Assembly: GCF_018402695.1 (NCBI RefSeq)
Contig: NZ_JAGYIM010000016.1
Coordinates: 124,001-188,000 of the forward strand
DNA length: 64,000 nucleotides
Source: Arsukibacterium sp.
GTDB lineage: Bacteria; Pseudomonadota; Gammaproteobacteria; Enterobacterales; Alteromonadaceae
Direction: 5' to 3'
A program made the position numbers and the translations under genes. This document shows, piece after piece, positions 62,300 to 64,000 of the stretch. The stretch's first letter is position 1. Each line of letters starts with the position of its first letter. Under the pieces are notes generated by a model. It did not search any database, was not told the DNA's origin, and saw nothing but the letters and a program-made list of their open reading frames with translations.

Positions 62300-64000
62300 A
62301 TGCGTAATACAAAAAGGTTTAATTCAATACCTTTAAATATGAAAAAGCTGCTCAGACTGAGTGCGCTGGCAGTCACGGTAAGTGTGTTAGCCGCATGCGG
62401 TGATTCAACCGAGCCCGGCGAAGAACTGTTAACCTGTAATGTGCCGCAAATACCTGATGCTAATGGTAGTCAGTGTATTGACCCGCCCCCCATTTCCTGC
62501 CCCACCGGTACCTTCCCTGATGCCAACAATGAAAGTTGTGTCAGTGGCCGTGACCCGAATGCGCCCGATCCGGTGGTATTTGCCGGTGAAAACCAGGCGG
62601 TGTTGTTCTATAACCGGCCGCAGGATGATGCCTATGATGGTTACCGGTTGCATACTTGGAATAATGAAGCGTGCGATGCCTATGCCGCATCATCCATAGC
62701 GCCGTCCTGGGCCAATGGTCTGATCCACGATGGCATTGACCCGAATTATGGCGCTTACTGGGTGCTGGATTTAAAACCAGGTTATGCCGGCACGGCAGAA
62801 GCCTGTGGTAACTTTATTATTCACATTGGCACCGACGATGCCGGCAAAGACCCGGGCCCGGATATGCAAATGCCGTTGTCGCAGGACGACCCGGATTTTG
62901 CCCGGATGAACTGGGTATTCTCCGGTGTAAATGGTGTATTTGAGTTCCCGATTTTGTCCTTGGGTGTCAGTATTCAGGGTGCAGCCGGTCATTGGTTAGA
63001 CACCAATACTTTTATCTGGAATGCGACAGCGGCTGATACCGCGCCGGTGGTAAAGCTGTTTTATTCAGCCGATGCCGACCTTGAAGTTAATAACAATGAC
63101 GAGCTGGAAGGTAGCAGTATTGAGCTGACGCCGGTTATGCTTAGCGACGAGCAAAAAGCCCTGGTGCCGCACCTGGCTAATGCGGCCGCATTCAGTGTTG
63201 ACTTTACCGCAGATGAAGCCAAAGCCATGGCGAAAAACCAGCTGGCACTGGCTGCCTATAACAGCGACGGTGAACTGGTTGCGGCCAGTTATGTGCAGGT
63301 TGCCAAGGTGCTGGATGCTTTATATGCCAGTGGTGAAAACAGCGCGCTGGACGCCAGTTTAGGGGTGCAGTATAGCGATGGTAATGTTACCGCGGCAGTA
63401 TGGGGGCCGACTGCCCGCAGCATGACCTTAAAAGTGTATAACAGCGATAAAACCGCTGCAGCCAGCCACCCGATGAGCCTGGACGAGCAAACCGGTGTCT
63501 GGTCTTACAGCGGTGCCAGCAGTGCGCTGGATCGTAAATTCTACCGCTATGAAGTGACTGTCTATCATCCGTTAACCCGGGCGGTAGAAACTATTGAAAG
63601 CACCGACCCTTATTCGGTCAGTGTCTCGACTAACGGCGCTTACAGCCAGTTCGTTAATCTGGCCGACGCAGACTTAGCGCCGGAAGGCTGGAGCGAGCGC
63701 ACCGTGCCGGTGGTGGCCAACCCGGAAGATAGCGTGATTTATGAAGGCCATGTCCGTGATTTCAGTGTGCGTGATATGAGCACCAGCGAAGCGAACCGCG
63801 GTAAGTACCTGGCGTTTACTGAAATGGAGTCCGCACCGGTAAGCCATCTGAAAAAACTGGCTGACAATGGCTTAACGCACTTTCATGTGCTGCCGTTAAA
63901 CGATCAGGCCAATATTGAAGAGCGCGCCAACCGCCGCATTAACTTAACCGACACCGTTGCCGAGCTGTGTGCGCTGAATGCCGAGGCACCGGTATGTGGT
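62300..64000 (+). CDS. pulA: Pullulanase-type alpha-1,6-glucosidase, cut by right edge
   Basis: 567 codons visible; the catalytic part lies outside the window. Possible starts: ATG 62300 (GGAG upstream) or 62339, both leading to lipobox VLAACGDS (Cys about 33 from the first). Then a Pro-rich linker, a CBM41-type module (about residues 90-210; GYRLHTWNNEACDAY, WANGLIHDGIDPNYGAYW), a pullulanase N2-like domain, a CBM48-like domain (about 355-450; GVQYSDGNVTAAVWGPTARS, FYRYEVTVYHP) and the start of GH13 (SVIYEGHVRDFSVRD). It debranches starch or pullulan. Downstream of the second receptor, likely co-regulated. Confidence 0.85.
   Translation, partial: MRNTKRFNSIPLNMKKLLRLSALAVTVSVLAACGDSTEPGEELLTCNVPQIPDANGSQCIDPPPISCPTGTFPDANNESCVSGRDPNAPDPVVFAGENQAVLFYNRPQDDAYDGYRLHTWNNEACDAYAASSIAPSWANGLIHDGIDPNYGAYWVLDLKPGYAGTAEACGNFIIHIGTDDAGKDPGPDMQMPLSQDDPDFARMNWVFSGVNGVFEFPILSLGVSIQGAAGHWLDTNTFIWNATAADTAPVVKLFYSADADLEVNNNDELEGSSIELTPVMLSDEQKALVPHLANAAAFSVDFTADEAKAMAKNQLALAAYNSDGELVAASYVQVAKVLDALYASGENSALDASLGVQYSDGNVTAAVWGPTARSMTLKVYNSDKTAAASHPMSLDEQTGVWSYSGASSALDRKFYRYEVTVYHPLTRAVETIESTDPYSVSVSTNGAYSQFVNLADADLAPEGWSERTVPVVANPEDSVIYEGHVRDFSVRDMSTSEANRGKYLAFTEMESAPVSHLKKLADNGLTHFHVLPLNDQANIEERANRRINLTDTVAELCALNAEAPVCG

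Overview
The window looks like a chromosomal segment of a marine or aquatic gammaproteobacterium of the Alteromonadales/Chromatiales type (Rheinheimera, Arsukibacterium or Alishewanella-like). This is inferred from the protein families: three very large TonB-dependent receptors, tandem YihG-like acyltransferases, a DUF350/DUF1190/glutathionylspermidine-synthase cluster, biosynthetic SpeA next to SpeE, IlvIH, and an integron-type cassette array. No rRNA or tRNA gene was recognised.

Layout. 1-4.5 kb: the 5' part of a cyclic beta-1,2-glucan synthase (runs off the left edge), a Crp/Fnr-type regulator, two BON-domain lipoproteins, a tiny membrane protein and a degenerate GGDEF protein. Four copies of a 16-bp palindrome, each 19-21 bp upstream of a -10-like hexamer, precede four of these genes and suggest a small local regulon. 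4.5-16.6 kb: housekeeping genes (S9 peptidase, small acetyltransferase, Nramp-like transporter, IlvIH, CnoX/YbbN, a methyltransferase, two acyltransferases) with two palindromic repeat elements. 16.8-39.2 kb: polyamine genes speA/speE, a TonB-dependent receptor, an OmpA-type lipoprotein, proB, a GlpD-like oxidoreductase, a chemoreceptor, argA, the DUF350-DUF1190-ATP-grasp operon, and M13 and S9 peptidases.

39.4-44.1 kb: eleven small, mostly unknown genes all on the + strand, each followed by an attC-like site. No integrase gene is present, so this is an integrase-less attC array (or the distal part of one). It includes a DUF2750 protein, a Tdi1/DUF1851-like immunity protein, a TIMP-like secreted protein and several small membrane proteins. 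Several cassettes appear to start at TTG or GTG.

46.4-64 kb: an alpha-glucan (maltodextrin/starch) utilisation region: malQ with a small AraC-type regulator, two TonB-Xanth-Caul type receptors, a flavin-dependent tryptophan-halogenase-family protein, a GH13 lipoprotein amylase and a pullulanase cut by the right edge. Three perfect palindromes with a TACGTA centre lie upstream of the araC-malQ pair and of the two receptors, suggesting common control by a LacI-type repressor encoded elsewhere. An OsmC protein, a pectinacetylesterase-family protein and one frameshifted gene lie between them.

All functions are inferred from reading the sequence. No database search was run.
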